From Actinocatenispora rupis (GTDB lineage: Bacteria; Actinomycetota; Actinomycetes; Mycobacteriales; Micromonosporaceae): 64,000 bases of DNA. Under the pieces are notes generated by a model. That model did no database searches and was not told the DNA's origin. It worked only from the letters and a program-made list of their open reading frames with translations. Below are positions 9,016-17,878 of this stretch, piece by piece; within the stretch, counting starts at the first letter, position 1, and each line of letters begins with the position of its first letter. A program made the translations under genes and the position numbers. The stretch is from contig NZ_BOMB01000023.1 of the NCBI RefSeq assembly GCF_016861975.1, positions 186,001-250,000 on the forward strand, written 5' to 3'.

Positions 9016-10644
9016 ATGAGCGCAGACCGGAGGCAGCGGCCCGTACCCGGGGATCCGGTGGTCGCCGGAGGTCGGAGCGAGCGGGGCGTGTCGGGCGCAG
9101 ACCGGAGGCAGCGGCCCGTACCCGGGGATCCGGTGGTCGCCGGGGAGCGGCTGCCCGTGGCCGGGGGCGGCGGTCAGGTGGCCGTCGCCCGGGCCGGGCG
9201 GATCGATCCGTACGCGGACGAGCCGGCCCGGGAGGACTGGTTCGTCCGCGGTGTGTCGGAGGCGGTCGGCGGGCCGCTCGGTGACCACGCGGTACGGCCG
9301 CCGCGGCGCGGGTTCTGGACTCCGGTGCGGATCGTACTGGCGCTGGCGTGTCTGCTGTTCGCGCTGCACTGGGTGCAGAAGTCGCCGTGCCGGGACGGCG
9401 CGTGGGTGAACCTGAAGCAGTACAAGGATCTGTGCTACACGGACGTCGTCGCGCTGTACTACGCGGAGGGGCTTGGCGAGGGCCAGGTGCCGTACGCCGA
9501 CCACAAGGTCGAGTACCCGGTGCTGACGGGTCTGTTCATGGGTGCGGTGGGGCTGCCGGTGCACGCGGTCGGGCAGGCGCTCGGCCCGGCGTTCAACCAG
9601 GGCAAGTGGTTCTACGACGCGAACGCGCTGATCCTGTGCGGGCTCGGTGTCGGTACGGTCGCGATGGTGTTGGCGTTGCGGCGCCGACGACCGTGGGACG
9701 CGTTGCTGCTCGCGGTGGCGCCGGCGATGCTGTTCACCGCGACCGTCAACTGGGACCTGCTCGCGATCGCACCGACGGTCGGCGCGCTCGTGGCGTGGGC
9801 GCGGCGAAAACCGGCGCTCGCCGGCCTGCTGCTCGGGTTGGGCGTGGCCGCGAAGTTCTATCCGCTGCTGATACTCGGGCCGTTGCTGGTGCTGGCGCTG
9901 CGGTCCGGGAAGCTGCGCCAGGCGGGCATGACGGTACTGACCGCCGCGGCGACCTGGCTCGTCGTCAACCTGCCGTTCGCGGTCTTCTTCCGGGACGCGT
10001 GGCTGGAGTTCTTCCGGCTGAACTCGACGCGCGGGGTCGACTGGGGCACCTTCTGGTACATCGGGGCGCACTTCCCGCGTGGCCGGGACGGTGCCGGCTT
10101 CTTCCCGTTCACGTGGCTGAGCACGCACATCCCGGCGCTGAACCTGTTGTACGGCGTGCTGTTCGCGGTGTGCTGCCTGGGCATCGCCGCGCTCGCGATC
10201 CTGGCGCCGCGCCGGCCGCGGCTGGCGCAGCTCGCGTTCCTGGTGGTCGCGTGCTTCCTGCTGACCGGCAAGGTCTGGTCCCAGCAGTACGTGTTGTGGC
10301 TGATCCCGCTCGCCGTACTGGCTCGCCCGCGGTGGGGCGCGTTCCTGGCGTGGCAGCTCGCCGAGGTCGGCTACTTCCTGGCGTTCTACGCGGAACTCAT
10401 GGGCGCCAGCGGCAAGGGCGTCATCCCGGAGTGGGTGTTCGTGTTCTTCGCGGTCGCGCGGCTGATCACCCTCGCCGTCCTCGTCGGGTACGTGGTGCGC
10501 GACGTGCTGCGCCCCGACCGTGACGCGGTCCGCGCCGACGGCGCCGACGACCCCGACGGCGGCGTACTCGACGGTGCGCCGGACGCGGCGTGGCTGCCGA
10601 ACCGGCGTCGCGTCGACAGGTTCCACGTGCCCGTGCCTTCTTGA
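9016..10644 (+). CDS. GT87 family (DUF2029) polyprenyl-sugar glycosyltransferase
   Basis: A 542-residue polytopic membrane protein with roughly ten hydrophobic helices after residue 95, resembling GT-C mannosyl- and arabinosyltransferases of actinobacterial cell-envelope synthesis. Its position after the PBP gene matches Rv0051 in M. tuberculosis. The acidic YPVLTG region and the WAW/FYPLL segments fit the family. The first 45 codons are unusual: they are two copies of a 75-bp-period repeat that recurs at 57.9 kb, so the native start may once have been further downstream. The substrate sugar is unknown. Confidence 0.85.
   Translation: MSADRRQRPVPGDPVVAGGRSERGVSGADRRQRPVPGDPVVAGERLPVAGGGGQVAVARAGRIDPYADEPAREDWFVRGVSEAVGGPLGDHAVRPPRRGFWTPVRIVLALACLLFALHWVQKSPCRDGAWVNLKQYKDLCYTDVVALYYAEGLGEGQVPYADHKVEYPVLTGLFMGAVGLPVHAVGQALGPAFNQGKWFYDANALILCGLGVGTVAMVLALRRRRPWDALLLAVAPAMLFTATVNWDLLAIAPTVGALVAWARRKPALAGLLLGLGVAAKFYPLLILGPLLVLALRSGKLRQAGMTVLTAAATWLVVNLPFAVFFRDAWLEFFRLNSTRGVDWGTFWYIGAHFPRGRDGAGFFPFTWLSTHIPALNLLYGVLFAVCCLGIAALAILAPRRPRLAQLAFLVVACFLLTGKVWSQQYVLWLIPLAVLARPRWGAFLAWQLAEVGYFLAFYAELMGASGKGVIPEWVFVFFAVARLITLAVLVGYVVRDVLRPDRDAVRADGADDPDGGVLDGAPDAAWLPNRRRVDRFHVPVPS
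9020..9143 (+). repeat. Dispersed 75-bp-period repeat, locus 1 (two units)
   Basis: The first 49 bases of unit 1 (9020-9068) recur exactly at 9095-9143, 75 bp later. Both begin GCGCAGACCGGAGGCAGCGG; unit 1 continues into GCCGGAGGTCGGAGCGA. The same sequence family, with the same 75-bp period and also starting just after ATGA, occurs at 57894-58030. Here it encodes the N-terminus of the GT87 protein. Confidence 0.85.
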
Positions 10645-10813
10645 CCTTGCCGACGTTCGCGCGGCCGGTCGACCGGCCGCGCGGCTCCCCCGGCCGCGGT
10701 ACGTCCACGGTCGGGAACACGCGCACGCACCGGGGCCGTACGGGCGCGGGCGCCGCCGGGCTGCCGACCGTTCCGATCCGGATCCGTCGCAACCCGAGGA
10801 GTACCGAAAGCCC

Positions 10814-11773
10814 ATGGACACACTGCTTCCGCCCGACCTCGCGGCGAACGTCGCCGAGATCTTCGGCGACCGCGGCCGCCACTGGGTCGCCGACCTGCCC
10901 GCGCTCGTCGCCGACACCTGCGCCGCCTGGGATCTCACCGTCGCCGGCCCCGCCCTCCCCGGCGGCACCCACTCGTACGTCGCGCCCGTGCGCCACGACG
11001 GCACCACGTACGTGCTGAAGGTGCCGGTACTGGACGACGAGAACTTCGCCGAGTGCGCGGCGCTGCGCTGCTACGCCGGCGACGGTGCCGTACGCCTGCA
11101 CCGCGCCGACCTCACCACCGGCGCCCTGCTGCTCGAACGCGCCGACCCCGGCCACGCCCTCCTCGCCGAGTACGAGGGGGGCGGCCGGGAGCTGGGCGAG
11201 GTCGTCGACCTGGCCACCGGCGTACTCCGGCGGTTGCGTCGCCCGCCGACCGGTGACCTGAGCTGTCCGCCGCCGAACGGCACCGGCACCCTCGCCCCCG
11301 GCGTGCCGTTTCCGCGGGTACGGGACCTGGCCCGGCGCTGGGCGGCCACCCTGGAGAGCCGCCACGACGAGCTGGGCCGCCCGTTCGAGCACCGGTTGTT
11401 CGCCGAGGCGGCGCGGCTGTGCGCGGAGTACGCCGAGGCGGACGGCCCCGACGTACTGGTGAACCGGGACGGCCACACCGGCAACGTACTGTCCGGCCGC
11501 GGTGGCAGGGAGTGGCTGCTCATCGACCCGAAGCCGATGGTCGGCGACGCCGCGTTCGACGCCGGGCACCTGCTCTGGGACCTGCTCCGGTTCGAACCGA
11601 CCCGGACGCGCGCCCGGTACCTCGTCGACCGCATCGCCGACGGGCTCGCCGTCGACGCCGAACGCGTCCGCGGCTGGGCGCTGATCCGCGCCGTCGACAA
11701 CATTTCGTGGGCGTACGCCGCGGGCGTCGCCCAGCCGTACGCGGATGGCGCGGCCGCCCTGTCCGCCACCTGA
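10814..11773 (+). CDS. Aminoglycoside/hydroxyurea phosphotransferase-family kinase
   Basis: A 319-residue kinase-fold protein of the APH(6)/hydroxyurea phosphotransferase family. The catalytic loop reads VNRDGHTGNVL, keeping the Asp and Asn but with Asn where many kinases have His. The metal-binding segment LIDPKPMVGDAAFDAGHLL matches the family's DPK..GD pattern. An ATP-binding N-lobe (YVLKVPVLDDENF) precedes it. Members inactivate streptomycin-type antibiotics, but many chromosomal homologues have unknown substrates, so resistance is only possible. ATG 10814 follows a weak AGGAG site. A strong hairpin terminator follows the stop. Confidence 0.85.
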   Translation: MDTLLPPDLAANVAEIFGDRGRHWVADLPALVADTCAAWDLTVAGPALPGGTHSYVAPVRHDGTTYVLKVPVLDDENFAECAALRCYAGDGAVRLHRADLTTGALLLERADPGHALLAEYEGGGRELGEVVDLATGVLRRLRRPPTGDLSCPPPNGTGTLAPGVPFPRVRDLARRWAATLESRHDELGRPFEHRLFAEAARLCAEYAEADGPDVLVNRDGHTGNVLSGRGGREWLLIDPKPMVGDAAFDAGHLLWDLLRFEPTRTRARYLVDRIADGLAVDAERVRGWALIRAVDNISWAYAAGVAQPYADGAAALSAT

Positions 11774-11808
11774 TCCGGCCCGCCCGCGGAGTGGAGCCGC
11801 TGATCCGT

Positions 11809-11832
11809 CGGGGTGCCGGTGCCGGCACCCCG
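11809..11832. terminator. Bidirectional hairpin terminator
   Basis: An 11-bp perfect stem (CGGGGTGCCGG at 11809-11819, complement at 11822-11832) with a minimal loop, lying between the convergent kinase and membrane-protein genes. Confidence 0.65.
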
Positions 11833-11837
11833 ATCGG

Positions 11838-13985
11838 TCAGTGCAGCGTGAAGACGACCGCCGCGCCGGTGTCACGTACCGACACGCCGAGGCCGGCGAC
11901 CGGCCGGGAGATCGCGTCCTGGTACGGCGTGCCGGGCAGGCCGTCGCGGAACACCACGACCGTCCGCACCCCGAGATCCCGCAGGTACGCGACGCTGCTC
12001 TGGTCCGGGAACGCGGTGGCCACCTTGCGGATCTGGTCCTGCCGCGCCGGCTGGAACCCGCTGCCGCCGTTGACCATCGTCGGGAAGCCGTCGGTCGACC
12101 AGTACATGTAGCGCTCGTCGGTGAGCTGGTCGGTCGGCAGGATCAGCACCGGGCCGGCGACGCCGCGCAGCTCGTGCGGCTCCGGCGGTACGACCGGGTG
12201 CGGCGTCCGGTTCCAGCCCTCGACCAGCACCAGCAGCAGCGGTACGGCCACGAGCACCCGCAGCGCGGGGCCGAGCCGGCGCGGGTTGCGTCCGCGGGAC
12301 AGCGCGACCTCGCCGGCCCGGTCGCCGAGTGCGCTGACCGCGCCGGCCGCCAGCAGCGCCAGCAGCAGCGTCGTCCACACCACGAGCCGCCCCGGCGTAC
12401 GGATCGCGTCCCAGGCGGGCAGATGGTCGTGCAGCAGCAGGTACGTGTACCTCCCGCCGCCCGGGAAGCGGGTGCCCATGCCCAGCACCACGCTCACCGC
12501 GACGCCCGCCACCAGCAGCACCCGGGTACGCACCGACCACGTCGACAGCACCACGCCGAGCAGCGCGAACGCCAGCAGCACCATGCCCACCAGCAGCGTC
12601 ATCTCCGGCTGGAACGGCAGCGCCTCGCGCGCCTTCGCGTGCGCGTCACCCCACAGCGACGACTGCTCCGGCGCGATGAAGTAGCCCTGCCAGGGCGGCG
12701 AGAACCAGGCCAGCTCGGCCGCACCGCGTCGCGCGTACGGGTGGGCGTTCACCGCCCGCAGGTACGGCAGCCCCATGTACAGGCAGGTCAGGCCGAACAC
12801 GACCAGGCCGACCAGGTTGCCGACCAGCAGCGACACGTGGAACGCGCCGGCGCGCCGCCGGATCCGCCGCACCAGCCAGATCACGCAGCCGACCACCACG
12901 ACCAAGCCCAGCACGTACGCGAAGGGCAGGCCGAGGCCGAAGCCCAGGGTGACCTGCCAGGCGGCGACCAGCCAGCCGCCGAGCGCCCAACCCCACCGGA
13001 TCCGGCGTTGCGGCGGCGCGTCCCGGCGCAGCGTCACGCCGTGCCCGCGGGCCAGCATCGCCAGCGCGAGCGCGATCCCGCCGGTGGACAGGATGTTGAG
13101 GTGACCGCCGTGCGCCAGCCGCCACGGCGCGTACGCGAACGCGGCGGCGGCCATCGCGGCGGCCGCCCGACGCGCCCCGACCTGCCGGCACAGCGCGTAC
13201 GTCCCGACGAACGCCAGCGCGTGGACCAGCACGTACAGCACGTTGTAGCGGACCAGGGCGGCCACCGGACCGCTCCCGATCATCCCGAGCGGCGCATACC
13301 CCAACAGACTGTCCGAGTACGCCAGCGTGTCGTGCTCGGGATAGAACGTGTTGCTGTCCCACAGGTGCAGCGGGTTGGTCAGCAGCGCGTGCCCGTCCCA
13401 GGCGACCTGCCAGGTCTGGAGCAGCGGATCGTAGATGTCCTGCGGGACCGTACTCGCCGGGTGCAGCATCGTCGGCCAGGTCAGCACCACGGCCAGCAGC
13501 AGCCCGGCGACGCTCACCACCGTCCACTCGTGCCCGGCGAAACGCGCGAGCGCCGCGCCGACCCGCCGGCCCCGGCCGGGCTGCTTCGGCTCCACCGGGG
13601 CGAAGCGCGACCACCGCCCCTCCGGATCCGCGCCGCCCCCGCCCTTCCCGGAGTCCACCTTCCCGGCGTCCGTCTTCCCGGTCGCTGGCTGAGCGGTCGC
13701 CGGCTGTGCGGTCGAGTCCGCGCGCGTCGGTTCCGCGACGGACCCGTCCCGGTCGGTGTCCGGCGTCGAGACGCCACCGTCCCGGTCGGTGCCCGGACGC
13801 ACGGCCGTACCGTCGCGCAACGTCTCGGAGTCCCGACCGGGAACGGGCGCGTCGTCGTCCTGGTCCGGCGCGGCCTTGCGGAGGGTCAGGTTGGCCGCGA
13901 GCCCCGGGTTCGCCCGCGCCGGCCCGGTCGGGCCCGAGCCGTCGCCGTCCCGGGACGCGGGCCCCGCCGTCCGGTCGTCGGTCAT
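11838..13985 (-). CDS. Large polytopic membrane protein, possibly GT-C-type glycosyltransferase
   Basis: A 715-residue protein. Residues 1-150 are disordered and rich in Asp, Arg, Thr and Gly; then come a membrane helix (VVSVAGLLLAVVLTW) and about ten more, separated by short loops. The first extracellular loop (YDPLLQTWQVAWDGHALLTN, then LHLWDSNTFYP) resembles GT-C glycosyltransferases and YfhO-like proteins, but I cannot assign a family firmly. The C-terminal 100 residues form a soluble domain ending VVFTLH. The ATG overlaps the stop of nfo (ATGA), so the two genes are translationally coupled. Function unknown; a cell-envelope role is inferred. Confidence 0.75.
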   Translation of the reverse strand: MTDDRTAGPASRDGDGSGPTGPARANPGLAANLTLRKAAPDQDDDAPVPGRDSETLRDGTAVRPGTDRDGGVSTPDTDRDGSVAEPTRADSTAQPATAQPATGKTDAGKVDSGKGGGGADPEGRWSRFAPVEPKQPGRGRRVGAALARFAGHEWTVVSVAGLLLAVVLTWPTMLHPASTVPQDIYDPLLQTWQVAWDGHALLTNPLHLWDSNTFYPEHDTLAYSDSLLGYAPLGMIGSGPVAALVRYNVLYVLVHALAFVGTYALCRQVGARRAAAAMAAAAFAYAPWRLAHGGHLNILSTGGIALALAMLARGHGVTLRRDAPPQRRIRWGWALGGWLVAAWQVTLGFGLGLPFAYVLGLVVVVGCVIWLVRRIRRRAGAFHVSLLVGNLVGLVVFGLTCLYMGLPYLRAVNAHPYARRGAAELAWFSPPWQGYFIAPEQSSLWGDAHAKAREALPFQPEMTLLVGMVLLAFALLGVVLSTWSVRTRVLLVAGVAVSVVLGMGTRFPGGGRYTYLLLHDHLPAWDAIRTPGRLVVWTTLLLALLAAGAVSALGDRAGEVALSRGRNPRRLGPALRVLVAVPLLLVLVEGWNRTPHPVVPPEPHELRGVAGPVLILPTDQLTDERYMYWSTDGFPTMVNGGSGFQPARQDQIRKVATAFPDQSSVAYLRDLGVRTVVVFRDGLPGTPYQDAISRPVAGLGVSVRDTGAAVVFTLH

Positions 13986-14770
13986 GAGGCCAGTCTCTCC
14001 CGCAGGTACGCCACGTCGGCGGTGACGGCGGCCGCGCCGTTCGGGTTCTCGACGACGGCGGTGGCGCCGGACGATCCGATGACGTGGACGACCAGCTCCG
14101 GGTCGAGCGCGCTGTCGGTGATGTTGGCGTGCCGGTCCCGGCCGGAGTCGAACCCGTCGTTGGTCCCGTTGGCGTGCACCAGATCCACCCGGCCGGTGAT
14201 ACCGCGCAGCCGGTCCACGATGCCCGTCAGGTCCTCGCCCCCGCAGTACGCGTGGCAGGTGTCGAGGCAGAAGCCCGGCTCGAACTCGCCGATCGCGTCC
14301 CACAACCGGGCGAGGTTCTCGAACCGCCGGGCGCACGCGTGATCGCCGCCCGCGGTGTTCTCGATCAGGATCGGCAGCGGGTATCCACCCGTCTTCGCCG
14401 CACCCTGGAACGCCTTGCGCCAGTTGTCGAAGCCGACCTGGATGTCGTCCTTGGCGGTCACGTGCCCGCCGTGCACGATGAGCCCCTTCGCGCCGATCGC
14501 CGCGGCCGCCTCGGCGTGCTCGGCCAGCAGCTTCCGGCTCGGGATCCGCAGCCGGTTGTTCGTCGACGCCAGATTGATCCGGTACGGCGCGTGCACGTAC
14601 AGCTCGATCTCGCCGGCGTCGGCGGCCGCCCGCAGCTCCGCGGCTCTCGGGTGCGGTTGGGGCGTCTCCCACGCCTGGGGATCGGAGAGGAAGAACTGCA
14701 CCGCGTCCGCACCGACCGCCTTCGCCGCGGCCAACGGATCGTCGGACTCCACATGTGCCCCGATACGCAT
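13982..14770 (-). CDS. nfo: Endonuclease IV (AP endonuclease)
   Basis: A 262-residue TIM-barrel enzyme that nicks DNA 5' of abasic sites in base excision repair. Metal-ligand segments are visible in order: VHAPYRINLAS, VHGGH, ENTAGG, CLDTCHAYCGG and SGRDRHANI near the C-terminus, matching the trinuclear-zinc active site of the Nfo family. ATG 14770 (MRIGAHVESDDPL) matches the usual start; longer upstream frames are ignored. It is the first gene of a two-gene operon with the membrane protein downstream, overlapping by 4 bp. A 7-bp-arm palindrome lies in its upstream region. Confidence 0.94.
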   Translation of the reverse strand: MRIGAHVESDDPLAAAKAVGADAVQFFLSDPQAWETPQPHPRAAELRAAADAGEIELYVHAPYRINLASTNNRLRIPSRKLLAEHAEAAAAIGAKGLIVHGGHVTAKDDIQVGFDNWRKAFQGAAKTGGYPLPILIENTAGGDHACARRFENLARLWDAIGEFEPGFCLDTCHAYCGGEDLTGIVDRLRGITGRVDLVHANGTNDGFDSGRDRHANITDSALDPELVVHVIGSSGATAVVENPNGAAAVTADVAYLRERLAS

Positions 14771-14921
14771 GGGGGCGAGCCTACGGCGTCGGTCCGACAT
14801 CGCGCGCTCCGAACCGACCCCACCGCATCCGTACGGTCGGGTGCCGGTCACGCGCGGCGAGTGTCGCCGTCGCGTACGGAAAAGGGGAAAGGCACCGGGT
14901 TGTGTGGCTTACCGCGGGGTA

Positions 14922-14942
14922 GCAAGATAGGGGAAATCTTGC
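14922..14942. promoter_or_regulatory. Operator-like palindrome in divergent promoter region
   Basis: GCAAGAT-N7-ATCTTGC is a perfect 7-bp dyad within the 320-bp intergenic region between nfo and the divergent surface-protein gene. The region is locally AT-richer. No known regulator can be assigned. Apart from this dyad nothing else is recognisable in 14771-15090. Confidence 0.35.
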
Positions 14943-15090
14943 CGAGCCGACCCGGCGTCGTGGGAGCGCCCGCGTCGGCTTCGACGGCCGAAATTCACGA
15001 GAACCCGCGTCACTGACCGTGATGAGCTTCGTTGACAAGGTAGGTTCGCGCGCGACGCGGACGCCTCATCGACCTGGGGAGATCAGAAAC

Positions 15091-15954
15091 GTGCGAATCA
15101 AGTCGAGACCATTCCGCCGCCCGTTCGTCGCCGTCACGGCGCTGGCCGCCGGTGTCGCCGGCGTCGGCGCGGCGCTGGTCCTGGCCTCCGGTGCCAGCGC
15201 CGGCCCGTCGCCCGCCGCGACGATCAACTACACGGGCAACTGCGGCGTCGCCGGCCTGCTGAGCCAGTCGAAGCCGGACACCACCGACCCGGTGACGGTC
15301 CCCGACGGCAGTTCGGTCGTGTTCGTCAACAAGATGTCGGTCAAGGCGACGCTGGTCATCGGCCAGGACACGTACAAGGACATCGCGCCCGGTGACGGCA
15401 AGTCGGTCACCATGGACCAGGGCACCGTGCACCCGAAGATGGAGCCGCAGTGCGGCCTCCTCGGCGGCAACGAGACCGGGTTCAAGGCGGCGACGGTGAC
15501 GGTCACCGCGGCCAAGCCGAGCCAGCCGAGTACGGGTGGCGGCTCGTCCTCGGGTGGCGGTTCGTCGTCCGGCGGCTCCGGTACCAGCGGCTCGGGGTCG
15601 TCCGGCCACCAGGGCGGTTCGACCGGCGGCACGGACACCAAGGCCCCGGTCCCCGGCCACCAGCCCAACGGCGGGACCGTGCCGAAGGTGCACCAGCCGG
15701 TGGCCCGCGGCGCAGTACCGTCGGAGGCCGCCGCGCCGGGTGCCGGTTCCGGTACCAGCGGCGGTGGCGGCGAGATCTCCGGCACCTCGATCCCCGAGCC
15801 GCCGCAGCCGGTCGCGGCCAAGCCGGTGAGCGACAACGGGCCGTCCAGCGCGACCAGCGTGCTCGCGCTGATCGCGGCGGTCTGCCTGGTCGGCGTCGGT
15901 GCCGCCGCCGTCCGCACCGTGCTGGCCCAGCGCCACCAGGGGTCGGCAGCTTGA
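15091..15954 (+). CDS. Secreted, membrane-anchored surface protein of unknown function
   Basis: A 287-residue protein with an N-terminal signal peptide (RRPFVAVTALAAGVAGVGAA with an ASAG cleavage region). It has a small domain at about residues 45-145 containing three cysteines and a HPKMEPQC segment that could be cupredoxin-like. A Gly/Ser-rich linker (about 150-185), a Pro-rich stretch and a C-terminal membrane helix (SVLALIAAVCLVGVGAAAV) with a short basic tail follow. This architecture fits a cell-envelope-anchored protein. GTG 15091 is preceded by GGGGAGA at good spacing. It precedes the rpsF operon by 237 bp. Function not recognised. Confidence 0.75.
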   Translation: MRIKSRPFRRPFVAVTALAAGVAGVGAALVLASGASAGPSPAATINYTGNCGVAGLLSQSKPDTTDPVTVPDGSSVVFVNKMSVKATLVIGQDTYKDIAPGDGKSVTMDQGTVHPKMEPQCGLLGGNETGFKAATVTVTAAKPSQPSTGGGSSSGGGSSSGGSGTSGSGSSGHQGGSTGGTDTKAPVPGHQPNGGTVPKVHQPVARGAVPSEAAAPGAGSGTSGGGGEISGTSIPEPPQPVAAKPVSDNGPSSATSVLALIAAVCLVGVGAAAVRTVLAQRHQGSAA

Positions 15955-16089
15955 TCCAACTCACATAGTCTCCGCGGGGCGTTCCGGCTCCCACCTCATC
16001 GGTGTGGTCGTTCCTCCCCAGGTCCCACCCAGGTAAGGATTCGGACCGGGCGCCCCGCGGCTGTTATCGTTCCAGAGTTCGGTACCTCG

Positions 16090-16115
16090 CCGCGGGGTCG
16101 ATCCCCGCGGTTTTT
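16090..16115 (+). terminator. Intrinsic terminator or attenuator upstream of rpsF
   Basis: CCGCGGGG (16090-16097), 5-nt loop, CCCCGCGG (16103-16110), then five T residues: a classical Rho-independent terminator. It lies 77 bp before rpsF and 135 bp after the surface-protein gene. It may end that transcript or, if the promoter is upstream, attenuate the ribosomal protein operon. Confidence 0.7.
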
Positions 16116-16142
16116 CGTCACCGGACGACGCGCAGACCTCCT

Positions 16143-16161
16143 GCCACGGAAAGTCCGTGGC
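16143..16161 (+). ncRNA. Candidate rpsF leader hairpin (S6:S18 autoregulation)
   Basis: GCCACGGA-AAG-TCCGTGGC is a perfect 8-bp hairpin about 30 nt before the rpsF start. Many bacteria have an S6:S18-binding leader RNA at this position that represses the operon. The position fits, but the diagnostic CCG bulge cannot be confirmed by eye. Confidence 0.4.
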
Positions 16162-16191
16162 CGCCTGAGTCCACAGGGGGTGAGAGCTGTC

Positions 16192-16482
16192 TTGCGTCAC
16201 TACGAAGTCATGGTGATCCTCGATTCTGATCTTGAGGAGCGCACCGTCGCACCGTCGCTCGACCAGTACCTCAACGTGATCCGCACGTCGGGCGGATCGG
16301 TCGAGAAGACCGACGTGTGGGGCCGCCGCCGCCTCGCGTACGAGATCGACAAGAAGACCGAGGGCATCTACGCCGTCATCGACCTGCAGGCCGAGCCCGC
16401 CGCGGTGGCCGAGCTGGATCGGCAGCTCCGACTCAACGAGTCGGTCCTGCGTACGAAGGTCCTCCGCCCCGAACTTCACTGA
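16192..16482 (+). CDS. rpsF: 30S ribosomal protein S6
   Basis: A 96-residue protein starting [11 protein letters not shown], with the conserved [10 protein letters not shown] and [10 protein letters not shown] segments of S6. It binds S18 on the small-subunit platform. TTG 16192 is preferred because S6 proteins start MRHYEV and a run of G at 16176-16180 provides the Shine-Dalgarno site; the GTG at 16180 would add four residues. First gene of rpsF-ssb-rpsR-rplI, the standard actinobacterial operon, with the upstream leader carrying a terminator and a hairpin. Confidence 0.96.
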   Translation: MRHYEVMVILDSDLEERTVAPSLDQYLNVIRTSGGSVEKTDVWGRRRLAYEIDKKTEGIYAVIDLQAEPAAVAELDRQLRLNESVLRTKVLRPELH

Positions 16483-16598
16483 GAAGTACCGACTCTGGCC
16501 GTTTGTGTCGCACTCCGGTGCGATCCTTCGGTGCGAGCCAGCTCGGACGACCACGGTCGTCGGAGATCGCGAACGGTACGAGTTTTCTGGAGTGAGTC

Positions 16599-17105
16599 AT
16601 GGCAGGAGAGACCGTCATCACGGTCGTCGGCAACCTCGTCAACGACCCTGAGCTGCGTTTCACCAACTCCGGCGCCGCGGTCGCCAGTTTCCGCATCGCG
16701 TCGACGCCCCGCACCTTCGACCGCCAGTCCGGCGAGTGGAAGGACGGCGAGGCGCTGTTCCTGACCTGTTCCGTGTGGCGCCAGGCGGCGGAGAACGTCG
16801 CCGAGTCGCTGCAGCGGGGCAGCCGGGTCATCGTGCAGGGCCGCCTCAAGCAGCGGTCGTACGAGACGCGTGAGGGCGAGAAGCGCACCGTCATCGAGAT
16901 GGAGGTCGACGAGATCGGCCCCTCCCTGCGGTACGCGACGGCCAAGGTGCAGAAGATGTCGCGGAGCGGCGGCGGTGGCGGCGGCGGGTTCGGCGCCTCC
17001 GGCGGCGGTGCACCGGCCGACGACCCGTGGGCCTCGGCCACTCCGGCCGGCGCCCGCTCCGGCGGCGGTAACAACAGCAGCTTTGACGACGAGCCCCCGT
17101 TCTAG
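16599..17105 (+). CDS. ssb: Single-stranded DNA-binding protein
   Basis: A 168-residue SSB. The OB-fold domain (residues 1 to about 115: [19 protein letters not shown], then [14 protein letters not shown]) is followed by a Gly-rich disordered linker and the acidic tip FDDEPPF, which recruits replication and repair partners. It coats single-stranded DNA as a tetramer. Located between rpsF and rpsR in one operon, 116 bp after rpsF. Confidence 0.97.
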   Translation: MAGETVITVVGNLVNDPELRFTNSGAAVASFRIASTPRTFDRQSGEWKDGEALFLTCSVWRQAAENVAESLQRGSRVIVQGRLKQRSYETREGEKRTVIEMEVDEIGPSLRYATAKVQKMSRSGGGGGGGFGASGGGAPADDPWASATPAGARSGGGNNSSFDDEPPF

Positions 17106-17150
17106 CCGGACGTCCGCGCCCGGCACACGTACGTGAAAGGCAACACTAAA

Positions 17151-17390
17151 ATGGCGAAGCCTGCGTCTTTGCGCAAGCCGAAGAAGAAGGTGAATCCTCT
17201 CGACAAGGAGAAGATCACCTATGTCGACTACAAGGACACCGCGCTGCTGAGGAAGTTCATCTCGGACCGCGGCAAGATCCGGGCGCGCCGGGTCACCGGT
17301 GTCAACGCCCAGCAGCAGCGGCAGATCGCCCGGGCCATCAAGAACGCCCGGGAGATGGCTCTGCTGCCGTACACCGCGCAGAACCGCTGA
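17151..17390 (+). CDS. rpsR: 30S ribosomal protein S18
   Basis: A 79-residue protein with the S18 core [20 protein letters not shown] and the RNA-contacting [19 protein letters not shown] segment. It pairs with S6 in the ribosome. ATG 17151 matches the usual MAKP start and has an AAAGG site about 10 nt upstream; an in-frame GTG 18 nt earlier is disfavoured. There are no CxxC residues, so this is the zinc-free form. Confidence 0.96.
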   Translation: MAKPASLRKPKKKVNPLDKEKITYVDYKDTALLRKFISDRGKIRARRVTGVNAQQQRQIARAIKNAREMALLPYTAQNR

Positions 17391-17401
17391 GGGGGCGTGA
17401 C

Positions 17402-17851
17402 ATGAAGATCATCCTCACTCAGGACGTTTCCGGTGTCGGCGAGCCGGGCGACATCGTCGACGTGAAGAACGGCTACGGCCGTAACTACCTGCTGCCCCAG
17501 GGTTTCGCGATTCCGTGGACCAAGGGTGCCGAGAAGCAGATCACGTCGATCAAGCGGGCCCGTACGGCGCGCGAGATCCGCAACGTGGACCAGGCCCAGG
17601 AGGTCAAGGCCCAGATCGAGGCCCTCAAGGTCACGCTGCGGGAGCGTGCCGGTGACGGTGGCCGGCTGTTCGGCTCCGTCACCCCGGCCGAGATCGTCGA
17701 CGCGGTGAAGGCCGCCGGCGGTCCCGAGCTGGACCGGCGCCGGCTGCAGCTGGCCGGCCACATCAAGTCGCTGGGCAGCTACCAGGTCCAGGTGCGACTG
17801 CACCCCGAGGTCGCCGCGACGGTGACCCTCGACGTGGTGGCCGACAAGTAG
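17402..17851 (+). CDS. rplI: 50S ribosomal protein L9
   Basis: A 149-residue protein with the N-terminal L9 signature [20 protein letters not shown], followed by [14 protein letters not shown], a long connecting helix and the C-terminal RNA-binding domain ([17 protein letters not shown]). Last gene of the rpsF operon, starting 11 bp after rpsR. A very strong 14-bp hairpin terminator follows. Confidence 0.97.
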   Translation: MKIILTQDVSGVGEPGDIVDVKNGYGRNYLLPQGFAIPWTKGAEKQITSIKRARTAREIRNVDQAQEVKAQIEALKVTLRERAGDGGRLFGSVTPAEIVDAVKAAGGPELDRRRLQLAGHIKSLGSYQVQVRLHPEVAATVTLDVVADK

Positions 17852-17878
17852 TACCCGTGGCCGCGGTGACGCGGTCGT

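Noticed and set aside
10814-11773. Calling the kinase a confirmed streptomycin resistance gene
   Set aside because: Catalytic residues fit the APH(6)-like family, but many chromosomal members have other substrates and no antibiotic cluster surrounds it.
15019-15090. ATG 15019 as start of the surface protein, and TTGACA at 15032 as a -35 element
   Set aside because: The extra 24 residues precede the signal peptide and have no ribosome-binding site, while GTG 15091 has GGGGAGA; no -10 element lies at the right distance from TTGACA.
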